A stretch of 35,010 nt of DNA from assembly GCA_028823415.1 (NCBI GenBank), contig JAPKBL010000052.1, positions 1 through 35,010 on the forward strand. Direction: 5' to 3'. A program made the translations under genes and the position numbers. A model generated the notes under the pieces. It had not been told where the DNA came from and searched no databases. It worked only from the letters and a program-made list of their open reading frames with translations. Origin of the DNA: Mariniblastus sp. (GTDB taxonomy: Bacteria > Planctomycetota > Planctomycetia > Pirellulales > Pirellulaceae). This document shows positions 33,673 through 35,010 of the stretch, piece by piece (the first letter of the stretch is position 1; each line of letters begins with the position of its first letter).

Positions 33673-34062
33673 GGCGGATGAATTTACCGGCTGAATGAGC
33701 GTTTTTCTGATTTAATTCAAGACGTTTTCTTTCTTGGAGACGCCCTATTGTTGCATGAATCACCTTGATTGGGCAGTCATTTCCGCGAGCCGCTGGGAGG
33801 GCCAAAAGCGGTGGCTCCAGCGAAAACTGCCCTAAGCCATTGGGCGATTTTGGGGATGAAATTGCTTGCGAAGTCCCCTTATTTCGACTTTGGGTCGTAA
33901 CCTGATTGTGAGGATTGTATGGGTCGCTTTGGATAAAAAAGTAGCTTTGACTCTGCGGCGATCACCGGTCAGCCAAATCTTGACCTACGTTTTCGTATCG
34001 GGCCAGGAAGCCTTCAGCGAACTTTGCTGCCCCCAGTTTAGCAATTATGACTGAGATCAATA
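33673..34062. other. 390-bp gene-free divergent region
   Basis: This holds the promoters of the acetyltransferase gene (minus) and the unrecognised gene at 34063 (plus). Short open frames on both strands show no family features. I see no strong promoter, repeat or RNA fold. Confidence 0.4.
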
Positions 34063-34809
34063 ATGACATATTTAAACCGCTTCTTTCAAGAAGTATTCGA
34101 CAATAATCCGCTCCCATCGACAGGTAGTAGCTTCGAGCAAGCAACCGATGCACAGATGGCTGCTCATTTGCAACTGGATCAATACGATTCGTTCCATTTG
34201 ACGGAAGCGATTCGCCCGGCAATGGACTTGAAAGTCAAGCCGAGTCAAGGATATCGCCACGATACTTATGTCGATCAGGAAACAAAAGCAAAGGTGCCGG
34301 TCATCATGGCCGCCGCATCGAGGGAGCAGCTATTTCCGCTGTTCATTCGTTTAATTCAGCGTCTCGGCCCCGTTGTTGATGTTGTGCTTGAGTCCAGCCA
34401 TACCCAAGGTGAGGGTGGGCACGTAGATCTCTACCGAGAACATATCGACACGCCGGTACTGACAAGTGTCTTGTGGGACTTCGAAGATCTCTTGCTCAAC
34501 GATGGCTGTACAGGCATCGCAGTGCTGAATCCCAACACACCGCAGGAAATTCAATTTGAAGAGCACAAGTTATTAATTATCTATGGCAGTCCATTGGAGC
34601 CGTTTGAGTTTACCCTCGAGTCTCATGGCGTTGGTGAAAATGAAGGGATTAAATTTATAACGGAAGCTGAGCACATCCATTCGTCCTCGGATGAGTTTGC
34701 CGAACAATTTTCTCAATTAAGAACTGCGTTGGGTTTGGATGGCGATCATGGGATGCCAGGACAAACTCGCGGTGGTGACAACGAAGAGGAATATGGCGAA
34801 ACCTATTAA
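34063..34809 (+). CDS. unrecognised conserved-type cytosolic protein
   Basis: This 248-residue acidic protein has no signal peptide or membrane segment. A region of alternating strands and helices (VPVIMAAASREQLFPLFIRL, DTPVLTSVLWDFEDLLLNDG, then EEHKLLIIYGSPLEPFEFTL) suggests a compact mixed fold. The last 50 residues are acidic and Gly-rich and likely disordered (HGMPGQTRGGDNEEEYGE). I do not recognise a family. The single-gene unit ends 46 bases before a strong terminator. The ATG at 34063 has only a weak ribosome site. Confidence 0.7.
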   Translation: MTYLNRFFQEVFDNNPLPSTGSSFEQATDAQMAAHLQLDQYDSFHLTEAIRPAMDLKVKPSQGYRHDTYVDQETKAKVPVIMAAASREQLFPLFIRLIQRLGPVVDVVLESSHTQGEGGHVDLYREHIDTPVLTSVLWDFEDLLLNDGCTGIAVLNPNTPQEIQFEEHKLLIIYGSPLEPFEFTLESHGVGENEGIKFITEAEHIHSSSDEFAEQFSQLRTALGLDGDHGMPGQTRGGDNEEEYGETY

Positions 34810-34854
34810 TCACACCTCCTTTTAAAATATCGCACTTGTCTTTTCGCGATCGAG

Positions 34855-34900
34855 TCTGCCGCAGCCCCTCTTCTTAATTTGGGCTTCGGCAGATTTTTTT
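34855..34900 (+). terminator. strong intrinsic terminator after the gene at 34063
   Basis: A 13-bp stem with one mismatch (34855-34867 with 34881-34893, tctgccgcagccc and gggcttcggcaga) encloses a 13-base loop and is followed by seven T's (34894-34900). It is the clearest plus-strand terminator in the window. Confidence 0.92.
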
Positions 34901-34912
34901 ATTAACGGTTAA

Positions 34913-34997
34913 GATTGAGGGCAAGCGTTGATTGGAGCCAAGCGTTGATTGGAGCCAAGCGTTGATTGAGGGCAAGCGTTGATTGAGGGCAAGCGTT
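34913..34997. repeat. five 17-bp direct tandem repeats
   Basis: Five units of exactly 17 bases follow one another: gattgagggcaagcgtt (34913-34929), gattggagccaagcgtt twice (34930-34963), then gattgagggcaagcgtt twice (34964-34997). Two variants alternate in the middle while the core gattg...aagcgtt is constant. The array lies in the space after a terminator, and its right edge is near the window end, so it may continue. Confidence 0.95.
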
Positions 34998-35010
34998 TGC
35001 CAGCGATTTT

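Overview
The window looks like a chromosomal segment from a planctomycete, most likely of the Pirellula/Rhodopirellula type. The support is indirect but consistent: roughly balanced base composition, Ser/Thr kinases of the planctomycete architecture, an ECF sigma factor coupled to a kinase rather than to an ordinary anti-sigma factor, PQQ-type propeller and prenyltransferase-repeat secreted proteins, FloA, weak Shine-Dalgarno sites, and housekeeping genes (rplX, groES) lying outside their usual operons. I see no insertion sequence, CRISPR array, integrase or rRNA gene. One tRNA is present, tRNA-Asp(GTC).

Layout. 1-1335: secreted beta-propeller protein whose 3' end is tandemly duplicated. 1639-4297: ECF sigma factor overlapping a Ser/Thr kinase that carries an anti-sigma-like N-terminus and a Cache-like C-terminus. 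4767-6353: second Ser/Thr kinase with a degenerate receiver domain. 6751-10061: a small conserved basic protein, divergent from a large secreted protein with a TIM-barrel-like core. 10136-14271 (minus): Tat-exported sugar isomerase-like protein, rplX with its own terminator, cutC overlapping a prenyltransferase-repeat lipoprotein, and a stand-alone groES. 14606-19239: coiled-coil protein, N-formylglutamate amidohydrolase, orphan ParA, SufE, and a zinc-ribbon protein with floA. 19613-20311: tRNA-Asp with promoter and terminator, and a 54-residue membrane peptide. 20401-25060 (minus): TPR lipoprotein, then glnD and glnB, the enzyme and its PII substrate. 25364-28192: cobalamin adenosyltransferase, Ap4A-type Nudix hydrolase, adenine deaminase. 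28257-32939 (minus): a five-gene ubiquitin-like conjugation operon. 33112-34809: GNAT acetyltransferase and an unrecognised protein, followed by a strong terminator and five 17-bp tandem repeats.

The main discovery is the operon at 28257-32939. In transcription order it encodes a YukD/ubiquitin-like modifier ending in Ala-Gly, a eukaryote-like E2 (HPN motif, Cys100), an E1 with an extra C-terminal zinc ribbon, a JAMM protease anchored by two membrane segments around a coiled coil, and a protein ending in a RING-like zinc finger that is a candidate E3. The parts suggest a complete activate, conjugate, direct and remove cycle, with removal tied to the membrane. Related operons have been predicted by comparative genomics and antiviral Bil-type systems are known, but this combination of RING-like protein, membrane JAMM and zinc-ribbon E1 is not one I know to have been characterised. 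Secondary points of interest are the two unusual kinases and the small membrane peptide.
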